A DNA stretch of 64,000 bases, taken from assembly GCA_022842725.1 (NCBI GenBank), contig JALHOZ010000004.1, positions 1-64,000 on the forward strand, given 5' to 3'. Position 1 is the first letter of the stretch. Each line of letters starts with the position of its first letter. This stretch comes from Saprospiraceae bacterium (lineage in GTDB: Bacteria > Bacteroidota > Bacteroidia > Chitinophagales > Saprospiraceae). A model generated the notes under the pieces. It did not search any database. It was not told where the DNA came from and saw nothing but the letters and a program-made list of their open reading frames with translations. This document shows, piece by piece, positions 1-8,836 of the stretch. Both the position numbers and the translations under genes were made by a program.

Positions 1-44
1 GGTAGAAAAAATTTAAATTTTTAACCCGTCAGATCATCCTCAAA

Positions 45-119
45 GGTGGTTCACTTTGCTCCGGAATAGGTGGCTCAGTTTGGACCGGAATCGATGGTTC
101 AGTTTGACCGGAATATGCA
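45..119. mobile_element. Three 24-bp repeats, probable end of an IS21-family element
   Basis: Three direct copies of a 24-bp unit lie head to tail at 45-68, 69-92 and 93-116, each of the form G(G/A)TGG(T/C)TCA(C/G)TTTG..CCGGAAT. The block closes with a CA dinucleotide at 118-119. IS21-family elements are known for multiple repeated terminal sequences and CA-3' ends, and this unit resembles those near Bacteroidota IS21 ends; that match is from memory. No istA/istB reading frame lies in the window, so the element, if present, extends to the left or is only a remnant. The short frame over this block (56-244) is not a credible gene. Confidence 0.5.
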
Positions 120-423
120 CTATACGTTTTAGTGTGCAAAGATCTAATTATGTAAAACAAGGTAGTCAAAAGCTAATCGATATATCTGTAACTCTAAAAC
201 GATCCATTCCTTTTTTGATAGCAAGAAATGTAGACTTTTTGTAAAGATATATTCAAAAAATGATTTTTACGTTTTGAACTTTACGTTCCGATATGTTACT
301 TAGGAGAGTCAAAAATTTTTTGTACATATCTATAAAGATATAAATATTCATCGAATCTCCTCATGTTATGTAGCCTTATAAAATAGTAGAGCAAACTTCA
401 GTATGTAAATGTGGTATGTTATT
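120..423. other. AT-rich intergenic stretch
   Basis: About 300 bases between the repeat block and the 3' end of the minus-strand defence operon. I see no credible gene, tRNA or strong hairpin in it. It should contain the terminator of the long operon, but I could not pick out a convincing stem followed by a T-run. Confidence 0.4.
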
Positions 424-1119
424 TTAAGCCATCATCTGTTCCAACTTCATTTTCCATTTCTGCCAATCAGGCATTTCTTTGGTTTGCAAATCAAAAAACT
501 TACTTGTATGGTCGTGGTGTACTAAATGGCAGAGTTCATGAATGATAACATATTCAATACACCTCTTTGGCGCTTTGATTAATTCCGGATTTAAAATGAT
601 TTTTCCTGTAGGTGTACAACTGCCCCATCTGGAGACCATATTTCTAAGTATAATTTCAGATGGTTTTACCCCATATTTTTGAAATTGTAGAATTAACGAC
701 TCTGAAATCTGCAGTAATTTTATTTTAGCATGTTTGACATACCAATCTTTTACCAGAATTTCAACTTTGTCTTTATTAGTGGTTGAGACTATCAAATATT
801 TCCCTGAAAGTTTAACGGAACCGGAATTTCCCTGTATTACTTTCAATCGGTATTGCCTGCCCAAATAATAATGTGTTTCACCGGAAAGGTATTTTTTTTC
901 AGGCAACTTAGGATGAAAAGTTAAAAAAAATGCTTTTTGTTTTATGATCCAGGGAGCTTTATTTCTTATTGTTTGCAGTATTTTATCTTTTGTGGCATGT
1001 ACAGGCGCCTTTACAACGACTTCCATTAAGGGTGTGACTGTGATACCAAGGGTTTTTCGATCACTATATTCAAGTGAATAAAGAATGGTTTCCGAACCAA
1101 ATTCTAATTGGTGTATCAT
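424..1119 (-). CDS. YgjP-like (DUF45) zinc metallopeptidase
   Basis: Protein of 231 residues of the YgjP/DUF45 family, SprT-like gluzincins whose genes are very often the last member of type I restriction operons. The zinc motif HELCH is at residues 194-198, a further His-rich HHDHTSKFF segment (201-209) should supply the third ligand, and the family marker WGSC is at 165-168. The length is normal for the family. The start overlaps the stop of hsdR by four bases, so the two are translationally coupled. The substrate is unknown; the family has been proposed to process or protect the restriction complex, which is inference. No signal peptide is visible, so it should act in the cytoplasm. Confidence 0.88.
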   Translation of the reverse strand: MIHQLEFGSETILYSLEYSDRKTLGITVTPLMEVVVKAPVHATKDKILQTIRNKAPWIIKQKAFFLTFHPKLPEKKYLSGETHYYLGRQYRLKVIQGNSGSVKLSGKYLIVSTTNKDKVEILVKDWYVKHAKIKLLQISESLILQFQKYGVKPSEIILRNMVSRWGSCTPTGKIILNPELIKAPKRCIEYVIIHELCHLVHHDHTSKFFDLQTKEMPDWQKWKMKLEQMMA

Positions 1120-4100
1120 CCTTTATATCTTAATTTAGCGATTGCAATACATTTACCAGCTATGTCATCCATATCTCCAAAAGTAAGAGCTGTCAATTTA
1201 TATTTGTCTCTGACTTCATCAATTAAAAAATCACCGATATCAATTAATAACTTACCGGTAATGTTTGACTTATTTTGCCACTCCACAATCGGAACATCTT
1301 TGTCCAAAACCACATTCCTGATTGTATCATCAATTTGAATAGCAACATCAGTTGACATTTCTTTTACCAACTCGACATCACTAAACTTGTCACTGAAAGC
1401 TTCATGAAGTATTCCATAAAAAGCCTGAGCTACACCTGTGCCCCTTAACTTGTCAGGAATATCAGAATCCGTATGTGAAAGAACATTATTCATGATTTCC
1501 TGAACTCGTTTCAAATATTGAGCGTCACTAAGTCTTTGTGCCTCATAATCTGCTATAGTTTCACGTAACATTTGAGAAAATTTCTTATAAAACACAGGAT
1601 CTTCATCCATTTTTTGTGATATGTGTTTAGCCGTTCTGCTGGCTATCTTGTCTGCCTTTGCCGCAGTGCCTGTTGTGGATTCTACCTCTTCTTTAAACTT
1701 ATCTTTGTCAAAAATATTTACAAGCTCAGTTATGGTTTCGACTTTTTCTGAATTGATATGGGTATCTATCAATTTTTGAATCTGATCAGCATATTTCCTG
1801 TAATCAACAGGATCACTATACCGACTTATAACTGCGAGCCGCAATTTCATAAACATTGCCAGATCAGTTTTATATTGATTGATTGATTTATCATCAGTAT
1901 TACGATGAAAGTCGATAGAGGATAATGCAAGTTTAAGGGATTTGGCAAAAGCGGATAATTTATCATAAAAGATAAATCTGACAGCTTCATCACGCAATAT
2001 GGTCTGATAAGCCTCTGCATCTCTTTTGTTGGGAATTGTTTTAAATATATCCCATAATTCAGAATGCTTTTGAGGGAGCTTTTTGATTTCTTCATGAATA
2101 TTTGTCAGCGTACCCACAAGATCTTCTTTGTCAAACTCTTCAAATGATGAATACATTTCCAAAGCATTGTCCAGATTCTTAATCACACCATAATAGTCAA
2201 TAATATAACCAAAATCTTTGTCATCAAATACTCTGTTTACCCTGGCAATGGCCTGAAGTAGTTTATGCCCTTGCAGATTTCTTGTAAGGTACAAAACTGT
2301 ATTTTTTGGTTCATCAAAACCTGTAAGTAATTTATCAACTACAATGATGATCTCCGGGTCCTTTTGATTTTTAAAGCTCTTAATAATGTTGGATTCATAT
2401 TTTTTGGCATTACCGTGTGTATCCATCATCGTATCCCAAAACTTTTTTGTGATGTTGTCTGAAGCTTCATATGAACTATGTTCTCCCTCCCGGTCGTCAG
2501 GTGATGAAATCAACACCTCTGAACTCACCATACCAAATTCATCCAAAAACTTTTTATATCTTATGGCATTCATTTTTTTATCACATACCAATTGGCCTTT
2601 GAATGGTGTACCCTGCCAGCTCTCTTTAAAGTGTTTACTTATATCATAAGCAATCATTCTGATTTTTTGTTCTGCGGCATTAAGTTGATCCGCTCTGCTG
2701 AATTTTTTCTTAAAATCTGCTTTTTGGTATTCTGTAAAAGGTTCCGTGACGATTTCAAAAAAGGTATCCATCGGATTGTCATTGACAGATTGTTTGGAAA
2801 TCCTACCTTCATATAATAAAGGAACCACTGCCTTATCAGTAACTGCCTGATCTACAGTATAAGCATCAATAATACCACCAAATTTGGCAGCTGTACTTTT
2901 ATCTTTTTTGAAAAGGGGCGTCCCGGTCATGGCAATAAAACACGCATGTGGCAATGCTTTTTCCATTTCTATACTAAATGTACCGTGTTGAGACCGGTGT
3001 CCCTCATCTATCAGGACAAAGATATCCCTGCTTTGAACAGGCTCCTTAATTTTTTTGACTGCTGCAACAAATTTATTGATAATGGTGGTCACCACCGCAT
3101 CGCTGCTACTTACCAAAAGTTCTGCCAGCCTTTGGCCGGTCGTAGCATTTTGAACAAATTTGCCACACTTTCTAAAAGTATCTGTAATCTGCTCGTCCAA
3201 ATCGGTTCTGTCAGTTACTAATATTATCTTGGGATTACGGATTGAAGATTCAGATGCAATGGCTTGGGCTAGCATCACCATAGTCAAAGACTTTCCACTG
3301 CCCTGGGTATGCCAGATGACACCCCCTTTGCGTCTGCCGTCGATATCCAGATGTATACCGATTATGGTTTTTTTAATCGCAAAATATTGTTGGTACCTGG
3401 CTATCTTTTTTATTCCATTGTCATAAACGATGAATCCAAAAATTAAATCTAATAATCTTTCAGGTCTGCACAATCCATAAAGATATTCATCCTGTAAAAC
3501 AGGCAGCACGGGTTGTGATTCAAGGTCATCAAAGTATTTTCTAACATAGCTAAATCTTTCAGAAAAAAGTTTGTCTTTATCCTCTTTGGGCAATGGCAGA
3601 TTTTTGATTGCTTTCAGATCATCATGAAACATACTATTATATATCTGACCCAAACTATCCTTTGACTGACTATCTTCTTTTTCTTTCCATTGTGACCAAA
3701 ATTTTTCAGGTGTTCCGATCGTTGCATAACTGGCTTGTTGAGTGGCTAAAGACAATACCATCTGAACATAAACATATAAGTTTCTGATACCATCATCCTG
3801 CTGATTCCGGAGATGTTGACTTATCGCTTGTTTTATAGGCTCCTTCATATCCGGACGTTTACATTCGATCACACAAAGTGGTATGCCATTTACAAACAGG
3901 ACAATGTCAGGTCTGTAATGTTCTTTACCTGCTGTTCTAAGTACCGAAAACTCTTCTGTGACATGAAAAACATTATTCGACAGATTCTGCCAGTCAATAT
4001 ATTGTACTGTAAAACTCTTTTTTTCACCATCTACCATTTGATCGAAGGTTTTACCAAGTGTCAAAGTATTGTATAAAACCTGAGAAGCCATGATATATCC

Positions 4101-4370
4101 TTCTTGCAGGGGTAACTCTTTGAGTGATTTGATTGCATTTTCAATATTGGTCTCACTGATGTAGGTAGTACGTGTCGAACTGATCCGTTTGTCTGCATTG
4201 ATCACTCTCAACTGTTGTCTCAGGATGTCTTCGAGGATTACCTGAGAAGTTTTACCTCCTCTGTACCTGTCCGCCTGTGAAGGAGGAAGGTAGGTATATC
4301 CCATTTTAATCAGCAGCTGCAAAGCAGGAATCTGACTGATATGATCTTCTTTAAAACTTGGTGTGTCCAT
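1116..4370 (-). CDS. hsdR: Type I restriction enzyme R subunit (HsdR)
   Basis: The 1,084-residue motor and nuclease subunit of a type I restriction-modification complex; it translocates DNA using ATP and cuts unmethylated DNA. The N-terminal PD-(D/E)xK nuclease has D155 in RPDIVLF and E169/K171 in CVIECKR. The superfamily 2 helicase core has Walker A HTQGSGKS near 354-361, a DEGH box at 455-458, a TGTP motif at 482-485 and a QAIARVNRVF motif VI. The C-terminus is helical and should contact HsdM. The length is typical and I see no frameshift. It starts 15 bases after the DUF2188 gene and overlaps the YgjP gene. Unusually, it is separated from hsdM by about 7 kb of other defence genes. Confidence 0.95.
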   Translation of the reverse strand: MDTPSFKEDHISQIPALQLLIKMGYTYLPPSQADRYRGGKTSQVILEDILRQQLRVINADKRISSTRTTYISETNIENAIKSLKELPLQEGYIMASQVLYNTLTLGKTFDQMVDGEKKSFTVQYIDWQNLSNNVFHVTEEFSVLRTAGKEHYRPDIVLFVNGIPLCVIECKRPDMKEPIKQAISQHLRNQQDDGIRNLYVYVQMVLSLATQQASYATIGTPEKFWSQWKEKEDSQSKDSLGQIYNSMFHDDLKAIKNLPLPKEDKDKLFSERFSYVRKYFDDLESQPVLPVLQDEYLYGLCRPERLLDLIFGFIVYDNGIKKIARYQQYFAIKKTIIGIHLDIDGRRKGGVIWHTQGSGKSLTMVMLAQAIASESSIRNPKIILVTDRTDLDEQITDTFRKCGKFVQNATTGQRLAELLVSSSDAVVTTIINKFVAAVKKIKEPVQSRDIFVLIDEGHRSQHGTFSIEMEKALPHACFIAMTGTPLFKKDKSTAAKFGGIIDAYTVDQAVTDKAVVPLLYEGRISKQSVNDNPMDTFFEIVTEPFTEYQKADFKKKFSRADQLNAAEQKIRMIAYDISKHFKESWQGTPFKGQLVCDKKMNAIRYKKFLDEFGMVSSEVLISSPDDREGEHSSYEASDNITKKFWDTMMDTHGNAKKYESNIIKSFKNQKDPEIIIVVDKLLTGFDEPKNTVLYLTRNLQGHKLLQAIARVNRVFDDKDFGYIIDYYGVIKNLDNALEMYSSFEEFDKEDLVGTLTNIHEEIKKLPQKHSELWDIFKTIPNKRDAEAYQTILRDEAVRFIFYDKLSAFAKSLKLALSSIDFHRNTDDKSINQYKTDLAMFMKLRLAVISRYSDPVDYRKYADQIQKLIDTHINSEKVETITELVNIFDKDKFKEEVESTTGTAAKADKIASRTAKHISQKMDEDPVFYKKFSQMLRETIADYEAQRLSDAQYLKRVQEIMNNVLSHTDSDIPDKLRGTGVAQAFYGILHEAFSDKFSDVELVKEMSTDVAIQIDDTIRNVVLDKDVPIVEWQNKSNITGKLLIDIGDFLIDEVRDKYKLTALTFGDMDDIAGKCIAIAKLRYKG

Positions 4371-4385
4371 TATCTAGGAATAAAT

Positions 4386-4622
4386 TCATTTTGTATCTTT
4401 GGGTGGATTCGGATCATTGCCATAACTATTTGGATTTTGAAATTTTCCATCTTTTTTATGTGGAATCAGCTCTGAACCTTCTTCTTTGGCTTTTTCCTTA
4501 CTCCAATCCATGGCTTCTTTTTTGGTCTCAAAATGTTTGGAAGCTCGTTCTGCATTTTCTCTTTTGGAATCCCAACCTCCCCGATCAGGATTAAATACTA
4601 CATGTCTTTCTTTGCGTGGCAT
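4386..4622 (-). CDS. DUF2188 family small protein
   Basis: Protein of 78 residues with the DUF2188 pattern: an N-terminal HVVFNPDRGGWDSKRENAER strand segment, an alpha helix rich in Lys/Glu (AMDWSKEKAKEEGSEL) and a C-terminal HKKDGKFQNPNSYGNDPNPP tail. The GxIxxxxSYGxDP ending is the family's best signature. The function of DUF2188 is unknown; members are often found beside restriction or other accessory genes. It sits between the TIR gene (13 bases upstream) and hsdR (15 bases downstream) and is clearly co-transcribed with them. No signal peptide or membrane segment is present. Confidence 0.8.
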   Translation of the reverse strand: MPRKERHVVFNPDRGGWDSKRENAERASKHFETKKEAMDWSKEKAKEEGSELIPHKKDGKFQNPNSYGNDPNPPKDTK

Positions 4623-4635
4623 AAGTTAATAAATT

Positions 4636-5409
4636 TTAATTTTGTATTAATTCAGCTATTTCATTGGCTATTTCTTCTACGGTGAAATTTGCTGTGTTAC
4701 GTGCAAGTTTATCAGCGATGGAAGGTGAAAAATCTACTACTTCTTGTTTGGTTATATTGTGCCAAATAGGAAGCAAAACTTGTTCCCCACTCATGACTTT
4801 TGTTATGATTCCATCTAATTCATAGTTTGTCCAGCCTTTTTTGATAAAGCTTTTCGAAAGTACAACAATTCCGAATTTGCTTTTTGCAAGTCCCTTATCA
4901 ATTTTTTGCCTCAGGCTATCTCCAATTTTTAACTCGAATTCATCATACCAAACTGATAATCCAGCATTTCTTAATGCCAAAGCCAATGGACGAACTATAT
5001 CGTCTTTGTCTTCTGATGCATGTGAAATAAAGACATCATGCTCTCTCAAACCTTCAATGTGACTTTCAAAAGGGAATTTTTCTCTCCCTTGTACTAATGA
5101 TGGAACTGATGAAAGTGGAGCTCCTTGAAATGCAGGCAAAGCTGACGGCAATACTTGTACACTGGCATTTGTTGATCCTTTTAGCCCTTGCATGTCAACT
5201 GTAAGATAAAAGTGCCCTGAATTGGGAACACTTAATACTATCGGTGATTTTGTAACTAATCCACCAACATAACGATGAGTTCTTCCTGCTTTATAATTGT
5301 TATAACTAGTACTATCCATCAATCTAACATTAGCTGCATTACCGGTTAAAGATACTTTTACTCTTTCGCCCATTTTAAGTTGTTTTAAGTCCCAGACAAG
5401 ATATTTCAT
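4636..5409 (-). CDS. DUF1883-TIR domain protein, candidate NADase effector
   Basis: Protein of 257 residues. Residues 1-85 form a beta-rich DUF1883 domain, and residues 124-257 form a bacterial TIR domain starting HDVFISHASEDK. The glutamate expected to be catalytic for NAD+ cleavage is E197 in WTNYELDG, and the BB-loop-like segment WYDEFELKIGDSL (154-166) is intact, so the protein looks active. TIR proteins in defence islands usually deplete NAD+ once triggered. The gene starts 19 bases after the DUF5706 membrane effector of the Pycsar pair. It lacks the cyclic-nucleotide-binding domain of known PycTIR effectors, so it is either a separate defence gene or a second effector with a different sensor. 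That choice is open. Confidence 0.85.
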   Translation of the reverse strand: MKYLVWDLKQLKMGERVKVSLTGNAANVRLMDSTSYNNYKAGRTHRYVGGLVTKSPIVLSVPNSGHFYLTVDMQGLKGSTNASVQVLPSALPAFQGAPLSSVPSLVQGREKFPFESHIEGLREHDVFISHASEDKDDIVRPLALALRNAGLSVWYDEFELKIGDSLRQKIDKGLAKSKFGIVVLSKSFIKKGWTNYELDGIITKVMSGEQVLLPIWHNITKQEVVDFSPSIADKLARNTANFTVEEIANEIAELIQN

Positions 5410-5428
5410 GTACCTACCTAATTAAAGA

Positions 5429-6010
5429 TTAAAGAAAATATTTAATAATTGGCAACGAAATTATAAACAAAATAAAACCAAGTAAAAATAAAAATGCACC
5501 GATTTTAAAAAGTTGATATTTTAACCAGGTAATCCGGGAGTTATAAAGTATTTGTGTACTAAGTTCCGTTTCGTAAACTGTAAAAGCTTCTGAAAAACCA
5601 GTTTTTGTTTTCAGTTTTGATTCAAATTCAGCTTCATTTATATCCTTAAGATACCCATAAAAGTGTATATTTTCAAACGAATTTTCTTTATCTATCAAAT
5701 TGCTAAGATAGTTAATAAAGCTTTTAATAATATTCTCCCTTTTACTTTTTGTTTTCCTTTCAATTATAGCAAGAATTGGAAATAAGGAAATTAAGCATGG
5801 CAAAAAAGACAATAGTATGAAAGGCAAAAAAACATAACTACCAGCAATTTTTATAACACTGTTATTATCAAAAGTTGTTTGACTGAATCCAAATACTATT
5901 GCTGCGTTTAAAGTTAAAAGGCCAAAGTTTTTTGCCTCAGCAAATTTCAACCAATCATTCACATTTGTAAGTATTTTATAAAGCTGTTCTTCGTATTTTA
6001 ATTTCGTCAT
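5429..6010 (-). CDS. pycTM: Pycsar membrane effector, DUF5706 (PycTM-like)
   Basis: Protein of 193 residues with the DUF5706/PycTM architecture. An amphipathic N-terminal helix carries the family-like segment AEAKNFGLLTLNAAIVFG (25-42), which forms the first membrane span. A second span is at about 57-80, a Lys/Glu-rich cytoplasmic region at about 85-160, and a final span at about 167-192. In characterised Pycsar systems such proteins respond to cCMP or cUMP by damaging the inner membrane, aborting phage infection. The gene begins one base after the stop of the cyclase gene, the expected synthase-effector order. Assignment rests on this adjacency and the N-terminal motif. The precise ligand cannot be read from the sequence. 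Confidence 0.8.
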   Translation of the reverse strand: MTKLKYEEQLYKILTNVNDWLKFAEAKNFGLLTLNAAIVFGFSQTTFDNNSVIKIAGSYVFLPFILLSFLPCLISLFPILAIIERKTKSKRENIIKSFINYLSNLIDKENSFENIHFYGYLKDINEAEFESKLKTKTGFSEAFTVYETELSTQILYNSRITWLKYQLFKIGAFLFLLGFILFIISLPIIKYFL

Positions 6011-6011
6011 T

Positions 6012-7004
6012 TTAATTATCTATAGGTGAAAAATTCCAAATTAAGTTGCTACCATATACTTTGCTTTTTACATTTTTTATTTCATGTTTTTGCTCTACCC
6101 ATAAGTTCTGTCTAATTGAATTACGCTGTGAATTTGCAGATTTAAAGCCTTTATATACTTTTTCTGTCATCAAAATATTTGGATATCTAAATTTTAAAAT
6201 ATTTTTATGAAAATTGACGATTGTTGAACCAATTGAATCTAAAGTTCCATTTTTAAAACTTAGAATTAAGTTTAAAAATTCCTCAGAAGTAATTGATTCT
6301 ATGCGATCAAAAAATTCAGGTAATCTTTTAAGTTTTAAAAATGGAGAAATATCTGAAATTGGTCTCAGAAAAGTATTAATTGGCCTGTAATACCTTTTTG
6401 TAATTTCAAAAGTAATCTGTTCAACTTCTTTATTTGCAATATCGGTTAATCTTGAAGCTATATTTGCAGGATAACCTACCCAAACTAGACCTTTGTTTTC
6501 ACTATGTTCAGTTCCATTTCTTTGAATTCCAACTTTTATTACTCTTAGATCTCCATAATCAATTCCTATTCCGCATTTAAAATCAACATTACTAAATTTC
6601 TTTTTTATTACAAAATGGGCGATATGATTTATAGATATTGCACAATCTACTGCATTTGTAAAACAGTTTTTTGATGGGAATACTATCATAATTCTATCAC
6701 CAATAATATTTCGAATGTGGCCATTATGATGACGAGCTACTTTTAAAACAGCTTTAGTAAAGGCAGTATAAATCCTGCCCATTGTTTGAGTTTGATGCTT
6801 CTCAGTTAAAGCAACAGAATTTCGTATATCAACATAAAGGACGCAAGTTGTAATTTTCTTTCCTTTTTTAGCTTGTCCTCTCTCATAGGTTAATTGGCCA
6901 TCATCAGAACGTGGCACAACATCAGTATCCACATGCTCGAAAGAAGTTCCTGTTACATCTAAAACATCTGAATCAATTTCTGCAATTATATTTTTTAATG
7001 ACAT
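6012..7004 (-). CDS. pycC: Class III nucleotide cyclase, probable pyrimidine cyclase (PycC)
   Basis: Protein of 330 residues with a class III adenylate/guanylate cyclase catalytic fold at about 50-200. Metal-binding aspartates are D59 (LYVDIRNSV) and D103 (IIGDRIMIVF), and the transition-state pair is N181 and R185 (GYPANIASRL). The position that is usually Asp in adenylate cyclases just before this motif is Tyr here (Y178), consistent with a base preference other than adenine. No receptor, HAMP or membrane segment is present, as in Pycsar cyclases. The C-terminal 120 residues are not recognised and could sense infection. The tight link to the DUF5706 gene makes a Pycsar cyclase the best call. 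Whether it makes cCMP or cUMP is not decidable here. Confidence 0.82.
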   Translation of the reverse strand: MSLKNIIAEIDSDVLDVTGTSFEHVDTDVVPRSDDGQLTYERGQAKKGKKITTCVLYVDIRNSVALTEKHQTQTMGRIYTAFTKAVLKVARHHNGHIRNIIGDRIMIVFPSKNCFTNAVDCAISINHIAHFVIKKKFSNVDFKCGIGIDYGDLRVIKVGIQRNGTEHSENKGLVWVGYPANIASRLTDIANKEVEQITFEITKRYYRPINTFLRPISDISPFLKLKRLPEFFDRIESITSEEFLNLILSFKNGTLDSIGSTIVNFHKNILKFRYPNILMTEKVYKGFKSANSQRNSIRQNLWVEQKHEIKNVKSKVYGSNLIWNFSPIDN

Positions 7005-7083
7005 AATATTGCTGTTAAATTTTCAATCTTTTCCTACCCGTTATCACCATCTCTATCAATCTTCCTTTTGTCTGAATCATAAT

Positions 7084-7494
7084 TTACTGAATTTTAGAAT
7101 TTTCTGAATCAGGTTTGGGATGATACTTTGGATTGAACAACAACTTGTGTTGGAGGCTCTGACCACCAAAGTTAATCAAAAGACCATTCGGAAAGTCATA
7201 AGCCACGACATAATTTTTGGCTTGCGCCAAATGTACATCTTCAAGATTTACCAATGCTTTTATCTCTACCACTATTTTATTGTCCACAACAAAATCGGCT
7301 CTGCGTGTACCTACATCAACACCTTCGTAATATATGGTGTGTTCCTGCTCTCTGACATAACTCAATCCGGCTTTCTGAAACTCGATACCCAAACATCTTT
7401 GGTAAATAACCTCCTGAAATCCCGGCCCCAGCGTGTTGTGCACTTTCATAGCACAACCTATTATTTTATATGTCAATTCATCCTTCACTATCAT
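7084..7494 (-). CDS. GxxExxY family protein (PD-(D/E)xK-like)
   Basis: Protein of 136 residues. The name-giving motif is G25, E28 and Y31 in GPGFQEVIYQ, and a nuclease-like core has D67, E77 and K79 in RRADFVVDNKIVVEIKA. These small proteins resemble very short PD-(D/E)xK nucleases and are scattered through Bacteroidota genomes, often in accessory regions. No biochemical role is established. It lies between hsdS and the cyclase in the same direction. The 42-base gap to hsdS contains part of a repeated 20-mer that also forms the hsdS tail. Confidence 0.85.
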   Translation of the reverse strand: MIVKDELTYKIIGCAMKVHNTLGPGFQEVIYQRCLGIEFQKAGLSYVREQEHTIYYEGVDVGTRRADFVVDNKIVVEIKALVNLEDVHLAQAKNYVVAYDFPNGLLINFGGQSLQHKLLFNPKYHPKPDSENSKIQ

Positions 7495-7515
7495 TCTGAA
7501 AATTTTGCTACATTC

Positions 7516-7598
7516 TGTAAATTCTGATCCATTCTGTCAATTCTTTAATTCTGTAAATTCTGATCCATTCTTCAATTTTGTAAATTCTGATCCATTCT
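7516..7598. repeat. Three copies of a 20-mer at the hsdS 3' end
   Basis: The 20-mer TGTAAATTCTGATCCATTCT occurs at 7516-7535, 7552-7571 and 7579-7598. The last two copies lie inside hsdS and encode the repeated peptide NGSEFT; the first lies immediately beyond its stop codon. Spacings are 36 and 27 bases, both multiples of three, so gain or loss of a unit would lengthen or shorten the protein tail without a frameshift. Partial copies (TGTCAATTCTTT, TGTAAATTCAG) surround them. Confidence 0.85.
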
Positions 7599-8832
7599 GT
7601 AAATTCAGATTCAGACGCTTCTTCCCCGTCAACAACACCTGCATCAATCCCTTTTTCTGCTCCCTGAGTTTGTCTACTTTTGTTTTGAGCAAATTGATTT
7701 CTTTATCTGCAGTTTGTAATACTTTGGCAATGGCTTGTTGTTCTTGGTAAGATGGGAAGGGAATTTCCAGTTCATTAAAATTGGAAAGATGAACTCTTTT
7801 TTTTTCAATTAAAGACCCTATTGCAATTCTGTCATATAAATTCATGAAAATTGGTGTTTTGAATAATGCTTCATAATAATCAACATAAGCATTTTCAATT
7901 TTGGGGTATAATGAATTATAGTAAGCTGAGACAGAGACTATTTTATCAATTTTAGATTTGGCAATTGCTCCGAACCTTAAATTCATTGGGTTGAACAATA
8001 TATCATTAGGATATATCAATTTATATAAATTTTCTTCTTTGTTTTTTAGAAGGAAACTTCTCTCGTATCTTTCCGTCTTTTCAGTTAAACCATTTTCTAT
8101 TGTTAAACTAAATAAAGGATATGCCAATTGGTCTTTTGATGTTTGTTTTCTTTCGCTGAAAATATCTTTTACTCGAACAATTACCCAATCCAGTGGTATT
8201 TTAAGCCCTAATTCAGTTTTATGATACACAGTTTTATTCTCAAACCCCTTCAACCTCTTCTTTCCTGTCAACAACTGCTGCATAAGCCATTTTTTGCGCA
8301 ACTCTTTTTGTTTGATCAAAGCTTCCGTCTTTTGTATAGCTTCATCCCAGGTAGAAAGGACGGCTGCAATGGCTTTTTGTTCGGATATATTATTAGTTAT
8401 AAGAATTTTAAACTTTTTTACATCTTCTGAACTAACAGCTGTAAATGTGCTACCTTGTTCAATTTTTTTCCATTTAACTTCATTAAACAAGAGGATTTGA
8501 TACAAATAGTCTCTGTTTATGTTGGTTGGTTGGATAGCACATACTCCACGACCAATACACGAGAAAAATGAAGCTATACCGATAGTTCCGACAGGAGCTC
8601 TTACAGACAAGATAAAATCCCCTTTATCGCAAATCTTAGTAATATGGGTAGTGAAAATACGTCCAATAGATTTTCTATTTTGAAGGTCAGCATTTCCTTG
8701 AATTAGTGGTATTCCTTCACTTAAATCATTATAGTATTCAGATTCTGGAGATTGACCCATCGTTATATTAGCAACATCTTGTAACTCAAATATCTGAAAA
8801 TCACTTGATCGCAAAATTTGTAAACTATCCAT
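7537..8832 (-). CDS. hsdS: Type I restriction specificity subunit (HsdS), two target-recognition domains
   Basis: About 431 residues from the preferred start at 8832. A longer frame to 8868 would overlap the upstream stop, while MDSLQIL at 8832 sits just after it. It contains two target-recognition domains, each followed by a conserved helical repeat: EQKAIAAVLSTWDEAI...LLTGKKRL and EQQAIAKVLQTADKEI...LLTGKKRL. These are the classic spacers that set the distance between the two halves of a bipartite recognition site. The protein ends in a repeated NGSEFT(K/E)LKN tail that HsdS proteins normally lack. It is the second S gene of the island; its partner hsdM lies three genes upstream. Confidence 0.93.
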   Translation of the reverse strand: MDSLQILRSSDFQIFELQDVANITMGQSPESEYYNDLSEGIPLIQGNADLQNRKSIGRIFTTHITKICDKGDFILSVRAPVGTIGIASFFSCIGRGVCAIQPTNINRDYLYQILLFNEVKWKKIEQGSTFTAVSSEDVKKFKILITNNISEQKAIAAVLSTWDEAIQKTEALIKQKELRKKWLMQQLLTGKKRLKGFENKTVYHKTELGLKIPLDWVIVRVKDIFSERKQTSKDQLAYPLFSLTIENGLTEKTERYERSFLLKNKEENLYKLIYPNDILFNPMNLRFGAIAKSKIDKIVSVSAYYNSLYPKIENAYVDYYEALFKTPIFMNLYDRIAIGSLIEKKRVHLSNFNELEIPFPSYQEQQAIAKVLQTADKEINLLKTKVDKLREQKKGLMQVLLTGKKRLNLNLQNGSEFTKLKNGSEFTELKN

Positions 8833-8836
8833 AAAA

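Noticed and set aside
56-244. 62-codon plus-strand frame over the 24-bp repeats
   Set aside because: Its first half is the translation of the DNA repeats and no family or neighbour supports it.
4636-5409. Calling the TIR protein PycTIR
   Set aside because: It lacks the cyclic-nucleotide-binding domain that defines known PycTIR effectors, so only adjacency supports the link.
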